In this document: in pieces, positions 34,632 through 44,078 of the stretch
Numbering within the stretch: the first letter of the stretch is position 1
Layout of the letters: each line of letters opens with the position of its first letter
Assembly: GCA_963677135.2 (NCBI GenBank)
Contig: CAXXLS010000005.1
Span: forward strand, 176,547-240,546
Length of the DNA: 64,000 nt
Direction of reading: 5' to 3'
DNA from: Seleniibacterium sp963677135
GTDB taxonomy: Bacteria; Desulfobacterota; Desulfuromonadia; Desulfuromonadales; Geopsychrobacteraceae
Notes under the pieces: model-generated
What the model saw: the letters and a program-made list of their open reading frames with translations, nothing else
What the model was told of the DNA's origin: nothing
The model's database searches: none
Position numbers and translations under genes: made by a program

Positions 34632-35612
34632 ATGCCGTTAAAACAGCTCTTTTCCGCCATCATCCTGGTCGCAGCGCTGATCAGCCCGAGCGCAGCCACT
34701 GCCGCCGCAGGGGGAATTTCGGAATTTTCGGCCTGGCTGGACGAACTCAGAAAAGAGGCCGCCGGCCAGGGGATTTCCGAACTGACCCTGACAACCGCCC
34801 TGTCCGGGGTCGAGATGCTGCCCCGGGTGATTGAACTGGATCGCCACCAGCCGGAACTGACCCAGACCCTGCCGCAGTACCTGCAGGCCAGGGTCACTCG
34901 CCGACGCATCGAGCAGGGGCGGCGAATGCTCAAGCGCTACCCCACCTGGCTGGGGCGCGTTGAACGGCACTATCAGGTTCCGCGCCGTTTCATTGTCGCC
35001 CTGTGGGGAATTGAAACCAACTATGGTGATTATACCGGGGGATTTCCGGTCATGTCCGCCCTGGCAACCCTGGCCTTCGACGGACGCCGCAGCGATTATT
35101 TCCGCCGCGAGCTGCTAGATGTTCTCTGGCTCCTCGAAGAAGGCTGGATCAAAAGCTACCTGCTGCAGGGATCCTGGGCGGGAGCCATGGGGCAGTGTCA
35201 GTTCATGCCCTCTTCCTTCCGCCGCTATGCCGTCAATGCCGATGGCGGCTTGACGGACATCTGGAGTTCCCTGCCCGACGTCTTCGCCTCGACCGCAAAC
35301 TACCTGAAACAATCGGGCTGGCAGGCGGGACAGGACTGGGGCTATGAGGTCGCCCTGCCCTCCGGTTTCGACCCGTCCCCGGCCGGGCTCGACCAGCCCT
35401 CGCCGACCAGCCGCTGGCGCCGCCTCGGGCTGACCCTCCCCGACGGCGGAGAACTGCCGGCCAGCGATCCGACGGCCGCGCTGATTCTGCCGGACGGCCC
35501 CGGCGGCCCTGCCTACCTGGTCCATGACAATTTCCAGGTTCTGCTGAAATGGAACCGCTCACTGGCGTTCGCCGTGGCCGCGGGCACCCTTGCCGACCGG
35601 ATTGGCAAGTGA
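34632..35612 (+). CDS. Lytic murein transglycosylase B (MltB family)
   Basis: A 326-residue periplasmic enzyme that cleaves peptidoglycan glycan strands to give anhydro-muramyl ends. A signal peptide covers residues 1-25 (no lipobox, so soluble). The catalytic acid is Glu128 in LWGIETNYGDYTG. Other MltB-family strings are GSWAGAMGQCQFMPSSFRRYAV, DIWSSLPDVFASTANYL, and the C-terminal NRSLAFAVAAGTLADRI. Length is normal for the shorter MltB-like group. It stands alone. Confidence 0.93.
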   Translation: MPLKQLFSAIILVAALISPSAATAAAGGISEFSAWLDELRKEAAGQGISELTLTTALSGVEMLPRVIELDRHQPELTQTLPQYLQARVTRRRIEQGRRMLKRYPTWLGRVERHYQVPRRFIVALWGIETNYGDYTGGFPVMSALATLAFDGRRSDYFRRELLDVLWLLEEGWIKSYLLQGSWAGAMGQCQFMPSSFRRYAVNADGGLTDIWSSLPDVFASTANYLKQSGWQAGQDWGYEVALPSGFDPSPAGLDQPSPTSRWRRLGLTLPDGGELPASDPTAALILPDGPGGPAYLVHDNFQVLLKWNRSLAFAVAAGTLADRIGK

Positions 35613-35821
35613 TCTTTCCCGGTCCGTTCGTGCGGTTCCGACCGGGCCCAGCCACCGAACTTTGCGAATCCCTCATGGTGGCAGGGTATACCTCTCACCA
35701 AACACTCATCTCGTAACAATGAGCGTCTAACGTTTCCTCATTAAACATGCAACAACCTGTTTGGGGAAATCATTTCCCTTTGACTTTCCAGTTGCATGAG
35801 ACCATCTCAAAGGAGACAAAC

Positions 35822-37060
35822 ATGATGAAACGGACAAAAAAGTTGACGACCATCGCGGTATCCATGGCCTTCGGAATGACTCTGGCCAGCGCCCCGGCCA
35901 TGGCCGGTTATCACGGCCAGCACCATAAACCTCACCATTTCAAAGGCGCGGGAGAAGCCAAAAACATTATCTTCATGGTTCCCGATGGCCAGGGGCTGTC
36001 CAACGTGGTGGCGGCCCGGATCTTCAAAAACGGCCCCAACGGTGCCCCGCTGCTCCAGGAAACCCTAGAGAACATCGGTCACCAGCGCACTCATTCGAAG
36101 AACAGTACCGTCACCGATTCCGCTGCGGCAGCATCTGCCTGGGCCAGTGGTGCAAAGTACAACAACGGGGAAATTTCCTGTCACGATGATGACGGCGACG
36201 CGGTTTGTGATGATATCCCGGTTCCGACCATCCTTGATCTCGCCAAAGCCAAGGGAAAAGCAACCGGCCTGGTTGTCACCTCCGACATCACCCATGCCAC
36301 TCCCGCGGCGTTCGGTGCCAACGTTCATAACCGCAAGTGCGAAGAGGACATTGCAAAGCAGTATCTCGAACGCGGAATCGATGTCCTGATGGGCGGCGGA
36401 ATCGCCTCCAACCGTGGATCCTGCAACCTGACCCCTTCGTCCGACAATTACCTTGAGGCTCTTCTTGATGATTTCGCCTTTGCCGGCTATGCGCTTGCCG
36501 ATACCAGGGGGGAGATGGTCAGTGCCGTTGCCAACGGGGAGAAAAAGCTTCTCGGACTGTTCAAAAACGGTGGCAAGACAGTGGAATTATTCCGTGTTGA
36601 TGACCATGAAACGTATCCCGAAACCGAACCGACCCTGGCCGAAATGACCGCCAGCGCCCTTGATATTCTGGAACAGGACCGCGACGGCATGTTCCTCATG
36701 ATTGAAGGATCCCAGATCGACTGGGAAGACCACGCCAAAGACGCAACAGGGCAGATTGCCGAATCCCTGGGTTTTGATGCAGCGGTCGGCGTTGTCCTTG
36801 ACTGGGTCAACGCGAATCCGAAACGCAGACAGAACACCCTGGTCATCGTTGTTGCCGACCACGATACCTCCGGCTTTGCCGTTACCGGACCGTACGGATC
36901 CCTGTCGAAAGCCGGAGACATCGTTGAATACGGCTTTGTCAGCGGCGACCACACCGCGGTCGACACCATTATCTACAGTCAGGGGCCCGGCAGTGAGCAT
37001 CTCAACGCCGCCCTCGACAACACCGATCTCTATGAGATCATGAAAAACGTTCTGGACTGA
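35822..37060 (+). CDS. phoA: Alkaline phosphatase
   Basis: A 412-residue secreted phosphomonoesterase. The ATG at 35822 has an AAAGGAG site and gives a signal peptide ending APAMA (28). The metal Asp55 is in MVPDGQG, and the nucleophile is Ser100 in TVTDSAAAASAWASG. Later metal-site strings are IEGSQIDWEDHA, VVADHDTSGFAV and GDHTAVD. A short insert at 120-131 (CHDDDGDAVCDD) looks like a calcium-binding thrombospondin type 3 loop. A histidine-rich stretch follows the signal peptide (YHGQHHKPHHF). It releases phosphate in the periplasm and is followed by a terminator. Confidence 0.95.
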   Translation: MMKRTKKLTTIAVSMAFGMTLASAPAMAGYHGQHHKPHHFKGAGEAKNIIFMVPDGQGLSNVVAARIFKNGPNGAPLLQETLENIGHQRTHSKNSTVTDSAAAASAWASGAKYNNGEISCHDDDGDAVCDDIPVPTILDLAKAKGKATGLVVTSDITHATPAAFGANVHNRKCEEDIAKQYLERGIDVLMGGGIASNRGSCNLTPSSDNYLEALLDDFAFAGYALADTRGEMVSAVANGEKKLLGLFKNGGKTVELFRVDDHETYPETEPTLAEMTASALDILEQDRDGMFLMIEGSQIDWEDHAKDATGQIAESLGFDAAVGVVLDWVNANPKRRQNTLVIVVADHDTSGFAVTGPYGSLSKAGDIVEYGFVSGDHTAVDTIIYSQGPGSEHLNAALDNTDLYEIMKNVLD

Positions 37061-37126
37061 CGATCCTCCATCCCAGCCTTGAGACCACCCCGTTCAGCGG
37101 CAGGGATGCGACCAGGAAAGACAGTT

Positions 37127-37159
37127 ATGCCGATCGCCACTACGGGATCGGCATTTTTT
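37127..37159 (+). terminator. Terminator of the alkaline phosphatase gene
   Basis: A 9-bp stem (ATGCCGATC/GATCGGCAT) with a ten-base loop is followed directly by a T-run. It lies about 67 bases past the stop codon. Confidence 0.85.
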
Positions 37160-37278
37160 CGGCGCCCAGGGTCCTGCACGGTATGATTTAATAGGAATTC
37201 AATCTGAAACGTTTGGTTTCAACAAACCGCCAAGAGCATAAAAAGCAGGCTGCCGAAGATAACGACTTATCTGCCAGG

Positions 37279-37506
37279 TTAATGGGAATTTTCTTTGAGT
37301 TTGCTCTGAATCCGATCCCTGACCTTGCGGCTGATGAAAATCGGCAGATAATGACGGATGGTCGCGGTCGGCAGGGAGTCATTAAGAATTTCACTGTATT
37401 TTGAATGAATGAAGCCCGAATATTCCGGGTATTCTTCGCAGAGCACTTTAATAGCGTTTTTATGATGATTTTCTTCAGCTTCGTTTTTAAATAAACCTGA
37501 TGTCAT
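37279..37506 (-). CDS. Small DUF3562-like protein
   Basis: A 75-residue protein behind a very good ribosome site (AGGAGGG, seven bases before the ATG). Its sequence (HKNAIKVLCEEYPEYSGF... and IRHYLPIFISRKVRDRIQ) resembles DUF3562 proteins: a short helical domain in which an ILNDSL-type segment is followed by a YLPIFISRKVRD motif. The family has no known function. It is divergent from mgtE with 129 bases between, and convergent with the phosphatase gene. Confidence 0.7.
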   Translation of the reverse strand: MTSGLFKNEAEENHHKNAIKVLCEEYPEYSGFIHSKYSEILNDSLPTATIRHYLPIFISRKVRDRIQSKLKENSH

Positions 37507-37635
37507 ATAAACCCTCCTGGGATTGGCAGGTCATTATCAGGACATTGTTAGAATCGTGTTAGCGGTTGTCCCAGAAAAGCAGTCAAGAACGGCGGGTCAG
37601 AAACCCGCGAAGCCACCCAGAAAGCGGAGTCGCCC

Positions 37636-39042
37636 ATGAATGATGAAACTGTCAAGACACCGGAATTATTGTGGAATCCCGGGTCCGAGGAAGACAATTC
37701 CAGAGTGACGGAAAGCATCGCGGAGCTGATCAGGACCAAAGAAAAAAAACAGCTGGTCTCCATTTTACGCAAATGGCCGCTGACCGACCTTGTCGAACTG
37801 TTCCGTTCGCTGCCGCTGAAACGCGCCCGCAAACTCTTCAAATGGATGCCTCAAAAGACCGCCGCACGAATCCTTGCCGAACTCACCCCCGATTTTCGCA
37901 CCGCCCTGATGGCGGACGTCTCGATAGCCCGGGTCTCCTCGCTCCTCGACAGTCTCGATCCGGAAGACATCATCGAAATACTTGATGATTTTCCGGAAGG
38001 GATCATCGCCCAGATGGTCCCCCATCTGAAAGCGCGCAAAGATGTCGAAATCAACTTTTCCTACCCGAAGGAGACGGCCGGCAGCATCATGAGCAGTCAA
38101 TATATCGCCGTACCGAAGGACTACACCATAGAGCGGACCATCAGGGAGGTGCGGACCAAAGCGACCGGCATCGAAAAGCTTTATGCCGTTTTCATTGTCG
38201 ATGAAGAGCGGCGGCCCATCGGTTTTCTGAAGCTGCGCGACCTGCTTGTCAATGACCGGGAGGCCATCGTCGCCGCCGTTATGCGCCAGGACCTGATCAC
38301 CGTCACCCCGGAAATCGACCAGGAGATCGCCGCCCACCTCGCCGAGCGCTACGAGCTGTCGGTGGTGCCCGTCATCAATGACGCCGGCCAGCTTATCGGC
38401 CGTATTACCGCCGATCGTTTCCAGCAGGTCTTTCAGGAAGAGGCCGATGAAGACATGAAACTGATGAGCGGCGTCGCCGTCGACTCCCGTTCCGATGAAT
38501 CGATCCTGCGCATTGTCAGGGGGCGGCTGCCCTGGCTGGTCACCGGGCTCGTCGGCGCCAGTCTGGCGGCCGCGGTGGTCGGCACCTTCAAAGCGGAGCT
38601 CGAACAGGCCGCCATCCTGGCCAGTTTCATTCCCATCGTCATGGCCATGGCCGGCAATGCGGGAATTCAGGCGTCAACGGTATCGGTCCAGGGGCTCACT
38701 GCCGGCTCGCTGCAGATTGGCGATCTCGGCTGGCGGGTCGGCAAGGAATGTGTCGGCGGTCTCCTCAATGGTGCAGCGGTGGCGCTCATGCTCGCCCTTC
38801 TGGTGCTGGGAGCCGCCCAGATTGTCGATGTGAACGCTGCGGCACAGCTGGCCCTTGCGGCCGGCATCTCCCTCGTCGCGGTGACCATCATCGCGGCCAC
38901 CATCGGGGCCATGATTCCGCTGCTGCTCGATTATTTCAAAATCGATCCGGCTCTCGCTACAGGGGTCTTTATTACCACCAGCAACGACATTCTCGGGGTC
39001 CTGGTGTTTTTTCTGCTGGTGACAAATATCTATTTCAACTAG
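37636..39042 (+). CDS. mgtE: MgtE-family magnesium transporter
   Basis: A 468-residue magnesium channel. The N-terminal superhelical domain (about 30-135) holds repeated short motifs such as LTDLVELFRSLP and DPEDIIEILDDFP. Two CBS domains follow (about 145-265; ETAGSIMSSQYIAVP, and LSVVPVINDAGQLIGRIT). Five membrane helices are at about 290-468, with the family pore string VMAMAGNAGIQASTVSVQGL. Intracellular magnesium closes the channel through the N and CBS domains. Length is normal. Confidence 0.96.
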   Translation: MNDETVKTPELLWNPGSEEDNSRVTESIAELIRTKEKKQLVSILRKWPLTDLVELFRSLPLKRARKLFKWMPQKTAARILAELTPDFRTALMADVSIARVSSLLDSLDPEDIIEILDDFPEGIIAQMVPHLKARKDVEINFSYPKETAGSIMSSQYIAVPKDYTIERTIREVRTKATGIEKLYAVFIVDEERRPIGFLKLRDLLVNDREAIVAAVMRQDLITVTPEIDQEIAAHLAERYELSVVPVINDAGQLIGRITADRFQQVFQEEADEDMKLMSGVAVDSRSDESILRIVRGRLPWLVTGLVGASLAAAVVGTFKAELEQAAILASFIPIVMAMAGNAGIQASTVSVQGLTAGSLQIGDLGWRVGKECVGGLLNGAAVALMLALLVLGAAQIVDVNAAAQLALAAGISLVAVTIIAATIGAMIPLLLDYFKIDPALATGVFITTSNDILGVLVFFLLVTNIYFN

Positions 39043-39256
39043 TTGCCTGCGCATAGAAAGGGCTATTGACAACATCCAGAGGGCGCAGCCCGGAAGCTTC
39101 CGGATCCATGCCCCCAGGCTGCAGTATCCAATCCGTTCGTCAGGAACATCAGCCAGCACGGTTCATCTGGCGCCGCGATGACTTCCGGTAACAATTTTCC
39201 TGAAATATCGGACTTTTTTGCTGCAAAAATACGGATATCCGTTATCATATCCCTCC

Positions 39257-39859
39257 ATGAACGACGATACGCCAAAATCCAGGTATTGCGATGTCACCGG
39301 CGTCCTGCTGGCCGGGGGCAAAAGCCGCCGTATGGGGCGCGACAAGGCCGGGCTGATCTTTGCCGGCCAGACCATGGCCGACCGCATGCTCGAATGGCTG
39401 CAGGACCGTTTTCCCCACACCCTGATCGCCGGCAACCGACCCGACCTGGCCCGCCGGGGAATCGACTGCCATCCCGACATCTATCCCGGCAGCTCCCTCG
39501 GAGGACTGCATAACGGCCTGCTCCATGCCCCCACCGAATGGATTTTCGCAGTCGCCTGCGATATGCCGTTTCCCGACGCCAGACTGCTTGAATGCCTGCT
39601 TAACCACCGTGACCGGGCCGCTGCCGTCGTTCTCAAGACCCCTTCGGGATTTGAACCTCTGTTTGCCCTTTACCACAAGACCTGCCTGCCCCACCTTGAA
39701 CAGCTGTTGCAACAGAAGAGGTTCCGGATTTATGATTTTTTCGACCGGATTCCGGTCAACGTCCTCGACCCGACGGAACAGGTCGACGATTGGCAGAAGT
39801 CTCTGAGCAATCTCAACACCCCGGAGGACCTGAGCCGGGCAGAGCAGGAAACAGGGTAA
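39257..39859 (+). CDS. mobA: Molybdenum cofactor guanylyltransferase
   Basis: A 200-residue nucleotidyltransferase that attaches GMP to molybdopterin to give the bis-MGD cofactor. The signature LLAGGKSRRMGRDKA (about 17-31) is the nucleotide-binding loop, and VACDMPFPD later in the chain supplies the metal-binding Asp. The start at 39257 removes 13 poorly supported residues of a longer reading from 39218. It is followed 71 bases later by moeA, so Mo-cofactor genes are grouped. Confidence 0.92.
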   Translation: MNDDTPKSRYCDVTGVLLAGGKSRRMGRDKAGLIFAGQTMADRMLEWLQDRFPHTLIAGNRPDLARRGIDCHPDIYPGSSLGGLHNGLLHAPTEWIFAVACDMPFPDARLLECLLNHRDRAAAVVLKTPSGFEPLFALYHKTCLPHLEQLLQQKRFRIYDFFDRIPVNVLDPTEQVDDWQKSLSNLNTPEDLSRAEQETG

Positions 39860-39930
39860 ACATCCGGGCCCCTGGTGCGATCCGCCAAGCCGGCCCGGCA
39901 TCAGATATCACGAAGTGAGGGAGAACAGCA

Positions 39931-41139
39931 GTGATCAGCTATGATGACGCCATCAGACTGGTTCTGAAACACATCAACCCCCTTGACGGGATCAAGGTGC
40001 CCCTGGCCGAAGCCCTGGGCCGGGTCCTGGCCGAGAACATCCCGGCCAGGTACGACCTCCCCCCTGCCGACAATTCTGCCATGGATGGTTATGCCTTCGC
40101 CCATGCCGCGGTGCCGGAAGACCGGCAGCTGCCGGTGGCGGGATTCGTCCCTGCCGGCGAGCAGCACCAGCAGCCAGTCCCCCCGGGCCAGGCGGTCCGG
40201 ATCATGACCGGGGCCCCTCTCCCCCAGGGGTGCGATACGGTGGTCCCCGTCGAAGAGGTCAATGTCCATGAGGATATCGTAGAACTGAAGGAAGTCCCTC
40301 CCCCGGGCAGTCATGTCCGCCTGCAGGGGGAGGAGGTCAAGGCCGGAGATACCGTTCTGGGGGTCGGAGACACCATCACCCCTGGCTCCATCGGCCTGCT
40401 CGCTTCGGCCGGCAGAGCCAGGGTCCGGATCTACCCGGCTCCCCGCGTCGCCGTTCTGTCGACGGGGGACGAACTGGTTGAGCTGGGGGAACATCCCGGG
40501 CCGGGGAAGATCATCAACTCCAATGCCCACATGCTGGCGGCCCGCCTGCGGGAAGAAGGCTACCAGCCGGAGATGCTCGGCATCGCCCGCGACTGCCGGG
40601 AAAACCTGGAGAGCTGCATGCGCCGCGGACTGGCCTGCGACATGCTGATCACCAGCGGCGGAGTCTCCATCGGCGACCGAGACTTCGTTCAGGAAACCCT
40701 CACCAAGCTCGGTTTCGAAAGAATCTTCTGGAAAGTCGCCATCAAACCCGGCAAGCCGGTTCTGTTCGGCCACATCGGGTCCATGCCGGTCTTCGGCCTG
40801 CCCGGGAACCCCGCCTCGACGGCGGCCACCTACGAACTGCTGGTCAGACCGGCCCTGCGGCTGCTGGCCGGCAGCCGGACGCCCCTGCCGCCCCGGATCA
40901 AGGTCCGCCTGCTGGCCCCGGTCAAAGGGGGAGGCAAACGTCAGCAGTTTATCTGGGGGCGTCTTTACAGCGAGGCCGGAGAGATCGGCTTTGAGCCGGC
41001 TCGCATCGGTTCGTCCGGGCAGAATCGAAGTCTGCACGGCTCCCAGGCCCTGCTCCCGGTCGCCATCGACAGTTCCGACCTGGCCGCAGGGGACAGGGTC
41101 GAAGTCATCATGCTGCGCCTGCCGGAAGAGAGGCACTGA
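39931..41139 (+). CDS. moeA: Molybdopterin molybdenumtransferase
   Basis: A 402-residue enzyme that inserts molybdate into adenylylated molybdopterin. Family strings are PPADNSAMDGYAF (near the N-terminus), TGAPLPQGCDTVVPVEE, STGDELVELG, SGGVSIGDRDF and GLPGNPAST. Domain IV closes the protein. The start is a GTG with a GGGAG ribosome site eight bases before it. It converges on hydA, whose end lies 37 bases away. Confidence 0.95.
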   Translation: MISYDDAIRLVLKHINPLDGIKVPLAEALGRVLAENIPARYDLPPADNSAMDGYAFAHAAVPEDRQLPVAGFVPAGEQHQQPVPPGQAVRIMTGAPLPQGCDTVVPVEEVNVHEDIVELKEVPPPGSHVRLQGEEVKAGDTVLGVGDTITPGSIGLLASAGRARVRIYPAPRVAVLSTGDELVELGEHPGPGKIINSNAHMLAARLREEGYQPEMLGIARDCRENLESCMRRGLACDMLITSGGVSIGDRDFVQETLTKLGFERIFWKVAIKPGKPVLFGHIGSMPVFGLPGNPASTAATYELLVRPALRLLAGSRTPLPPRIKVRLLAPVKGGGKRQQFIWGRLYSEAGEIGFEPARIGSSGQNRSLHGSQALLPVAIDSSDLAAGDRVEVIMLRLPEERH

Positions 41140-41176
41140 CGCGCGGCCCTCCCCCGCTGCGGCCGGCGGCTTTCGC

Positions 41177-42502
41177 CTAGCGCCCGACGAGCTCAACCTT
41201 CAGAAAGTGGGTCGAGCAGGAGATGCACGGATCATAGGCGCGCACCAGCATTTCCAGCATCAGGGTCATCTCTTCATCTGATCGGTCGAGGATCTCCGGC
41301 ACCAGTTTTCGCATATCGTCTTCGATATTCTGCAGGTTCTGCCCGGTGGGAATGACACAGTCGGCTTTTTCGATCAGTCCCTGTTCGTCCACCTGGTAAT
41401 GGTGAAACAGCAGCCCCCGCGGCACTTCCACGGCCCCGACACCGCTCCCCGCCCGCACCGGAATGGCCCGGTTCTCGTTCACCCCGACGACCACCGTCTC
41501 GCTCCGGTCAACCCCCTCAGCGAGCAGTTCGTCCACGATCCTCAGACCGTCGGCGGCACTATGGACACATTCCACCAGTTGCGCCGCCGTATTCAGAAAC
41601 GGGTTGCTGCAGGGCGCGCTCAGACCGATAGTTGCGGCGGCGGCCCTGGCCAACGGGTGCAGTCCGGCGGAATTGAGATTGAAGCGCGCCAGGGCCCCGA
41701 CCGCGTAGGAGCTGCGACTGAGGCGGGCGTGCTTGGCCGTGGAATGGGGAACGAGAAATTCATTGGTGATGGCCGGGTAGTCCTCTTTGGGCCTGCGAAC
41801 GCCGTCGGAGGAGCCGACGTCACCCGCCAGCAGGGGATAGGCCCCGGAATCGCCCACCAGGGCCACATACTCGGTCTCGCGGCTGAACGTCGGAAACTCC
41901 AGAGCAGCGACCAGTTCAACCGTCGGGACCAGGTCGTTCTGGATCTCCGTCAGCCTGGCCTTGATCAATTCGAGGTCCTGCCTATCGGGCAATCGGGTAA
42001 AACCGCCGACCACCGCCGCAATCGGATGAACGTGGCGTCCCACCAGAACCGCACAGATATCGTTACAGGCCTTCTTCATGCGCAGGGCCCGGCGCACCGC
42101 ATCCGAATGGTCGACCAGCAGCCCCATGAAACTCTGCGCCCCGAGCAGATCGGGGGCAACCAGCAGATAGATATGCAGCAGGTGGCTGTCCAGGTTTTCG
42201 ATATGCAGGAGCAACCGCCTCAGCCGCAGCGTCTGCTCGCTGGGAACAAAACCGAGAGCACTTTCCGCCGCCTGGATCGAAGCCAGACTGTGGCCGCAGG
42301 CACAGATGCCGCAAATCCGCGAAGTGATATGCTGGGCTTCAAAAATGGACCGGCCCAGCAGCATAGCCTCGAAAAAACGGGGCGCTTCGACGATCTGCAG
42401 TTCGGCCTTCTTCAGAACCCCGCCCGCAACGTCGATGACGATATGGCCATGCCCTTCGACCCGGGTCAGAAACTCCACATTGACCGAGAGATCTCTACTC
42501 AT
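41177..42502 (-). CDS. hydA: [NiFe]-hydrogenase large subunit (group 3b type)
   Basis: A 441-residue catalytic subunit. The active-site ligands are Cys64 and Cys67 in RICGICACGH (L1 motif) and Cys426 and Cys429 in DPCISCSTH (L2 motif). A nine-residue tail after His432 should be removed by a maturation protease. The shortness and the L2 motif fit cytosolic group 3b, the NADP-linked sulfhydrogenase class. It overlaps hydD by eight bases and is last in hydB-hydG-hydD-hydA, the order known from Pyrococcus. Maturation genes (hyp) are not in the window. Confidence 0.95.
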   Translation of the reverse strand: MSRDLSVNVEFLTRVEGHGHIVIDVAGGVLKKAELQIVEAPRFFEAMLLGRSIFEAQHITSRICGICACGHSLASIQAAESALGFVPSEQTLRLRRLLLHIENLDSHLLHIYLLVAPDLLGAQSFMGLLVDHSDAVRRALRMKKACNDICAVLVGRHVHPIAAVVGGFTRLPDRQDLELIKARLTEIQNDLVPTVELVAALEFPTFSRETEYVALVGDSGAYPLLAGDVGSSDGVRRPKEDYPAITNEFLVPHSTAKHARLSRSSYAVGALARFNLNSAGLHPLARAAAATIGLSAPCSNPFLNTAAQLVECVHSAADGLRIVDELLAEGVDRSETVVVGVNENRAIPVRAGSGVGAVEVPRGLLFHHYQVDEQGLIEKADCVIPTGQNLQNIEDDMRKLVPEILDRSDEEMTLMLEMLVRAYDPCISCSTHFLKVELVGR

Positions 42503-43244
42503 CGTCCTGCTCCATCGCGGCGTTGTACATCATCATCTTGTTGGCAATCAGGTTGGCATCGAGGCCGTAGCTGCGCAACACCTCTTCGGCACCGCTGCGA
42601 TTGGGGTTGGAGACCAGCCCACGGCAACCGTAGCAGACATTGCCGTTGGAGACGCACCAGGCCTGGCAACCGGCCCTGGTGACCGGCCCGAGACAGGTCA
42701 CCCCTTTTTCATACATGCAGACATTTTCGTTGAACTTGCACTCCACACAGACCGCATAATCAGGGACCTGGTAGGACAGACCGGCCAGGGCCGACTTGAG
42801 GACCTTGAGAAACTCGTCCGGGTGGATCGGACAACCTGGAACAAAATAATCGACGCTGACCAGCTGATGCAGGGCGAAGGTCCTGGTGACCGGAAACCAA
42901 TCCCCCCGGTCACCGTATACGGTCGCCTGGGCCGCGGCCAGGGGTCGCCGGTTCTTCATGCCGTTCACCCCGCCGATGGTCGCGCAGCTGCCGTAAGCGA
43001 CCAGCTTGCCAGCACGCTTCCGAATGCGCCTGAGCCGCTGCGCCCCCTCGTCATTGACGACGCTCCCCTCGACAAAGGCGATATCGTAGGGGCCGTCCCA
43101 GGTTTCCGACATGACTTCCCGAAACTCAATCAGGTCGACCAGCCCCAGGATATCGATGAGGGCTTCCCCCAGGTTGGCAATCTGCAACTGGCACCCCTCG
43201 CAGCAGGAGAGGTCGAAGAAGGCGACCTTTGGTCGTTCCATCAT
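42495..43244 (-). CDS. hydD: [NiFe]-hydrogenase small subunit
   Basis: A 249-residue iron-sulfur subunit that passes electrons from the active site to the reductase subunits. Cluster cysteines are seen in DLSCCEGCQL (near residues 11-16), GSCATIGG and VPGCPIHPDEF for the proximal cluster. The Cys-rich stretch from CVECKFNENVC to NVCYGCRG serves two further clusters. The ATG at 43244 overlaps the hydG stop by four bases and has an AGAGGAG site; a longer reading to 43583 lies inside hydG and is rejected. Confidence 0.94.
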   Translation of the reverse strand: MMERPKVAFFDLSCCEGCQLQIANLGEALIDILGLVDLIEFREVMSETWDGPYDIAFVEGSVVNDEGAQRLRRIRKRAGKLVAYGSCATIGGVNGMKNRRPLAAAQATVYGDRGDWFPVTRTFALHQLVSVDYFVPGCPIHPDEFLKVLKSALAGLSYQVPDYAVCVECKFNENVCMYEKGVTCLGPVTRAGCQAWCVSNGNVCYGCRGLVSNPNRSGAEEVLRSYGLDANLIANKMMMYNAAMEQDDE

Positions 43245-44077
43245 ATCGCTCCTCTGATTGTCTTGACCCGGCTGTAGGTGAACACCGGGCCGTCCTGGCA
43301 ACAGTAGACCTCGTGAATCTGGCAATGCCCGCATTTCCCCAGCCCGCATTTCATATGCCGTTCCAGGGACAGGTAAATGTGCCCTTCCGGAATCCCCTTT
43401 TTCAGCAGTTCGGCAACCACGAACCGGTACATGACCGGCGGGCCACAGGCCACGGCAAAGGTTTTCAGGGGATTCAGGTTGACTCCCGGAATCAGCTGGG
43501 TGATCAGACCGACGTTCCCCTGCCAGTCCGGAGCGGCCCGATCCACACTGCACATGAAATTGATATCGATCCGTTTCCGCCAATCATCAAGTTCATGGCT
43601 GAACAGCATACTCTGAGGATCGCGGCAGCCGAGCAGGATGTCGACTTTGCCGAAATCCCGGCGGTTATCGATGATGAAGTTAACCAGTGACCGCAGCGGC
43701 GCGATGCCGAGACCGCCGGCGATCAGCAGGACGTCGTTCCCCTCCAGGGGGACGACGGGAAAACCGACCCCGAAGGGTCCGCGGATACCGACTTCGTCCC
43801 CTTCCCTGAGCTGGTGCAGAGCCTCGGTGAAGCGCCCCGCCCGGCGGACGCAGAGTTCGAAACTGTCGAACTGGGTCGGTGAAGAGCAGATGCTGATGGG
43901 CGCTTCGCCGACCCCGAACAGAGAGACCTCGACGAACTGGCCGGGATCGTGATCGAGGGTCTCATCATCGGGCAACACAATGCGGAACAGCTTTTCCAGT
44001 TCCGTCAGCGCGACGATTTTGACGATGCGCCCCCGCTTGATCTGATATCCGGAATGATGGATGACGATGGTGTCCAT
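43241..44077 (-). CDS. hydG: Hydrogenase diaphorase subunit (FAD/NAD(P)-binding)
   Basis: A 278-residue ferredoxin-NADP reductase-like subunit. A FAD-binding barrel covers about residues 1-100 (SICSSPTQ region), and the nucleotide domain carries LLIAGGLGIAPLRSLV. A C-terminal [2Fe-2S] site has CGLGKCGHCQIHEVYCC. It is the NAD(P)H exit of the enzyme and also resembles the sulfide dehydrogenase/NfnA family. It lies between hydB and hydD with close spacing. Confidence 0.93.
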   Translation of the reverse strand: MDTIVIHHSGYQIKRGRIVKIVALTELEKLFRIVLPDDETLDHDPGQFVEVSLFGVGEAPISICSSPTQFDSFELCVRRAGRFTEALHQLREGDEVGIRGPFGVGFPVVPLEGNDVLLIAGGLGIAPLRSLVNFIIDNRRDFGKVDILLGCRDPQSMLFSHELDDWRKRIDINFMCSVDRAAPDWQGNVGLITQLIPGVNLNPLKTFAVACGPPVMYRFVVAELLKKGIPEGHIYLSLERHMKCGLGKCGHCQIHEVYCCQDGPVFTYSRVKTIRGAI

Positions 44078-44078
44078 A

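Noticed and set aside
39901..41196. 431-residue minus-strand frame opposite moeA
   Set aside because: Antisense shadow of a certain gene; no ribosome site or domain.
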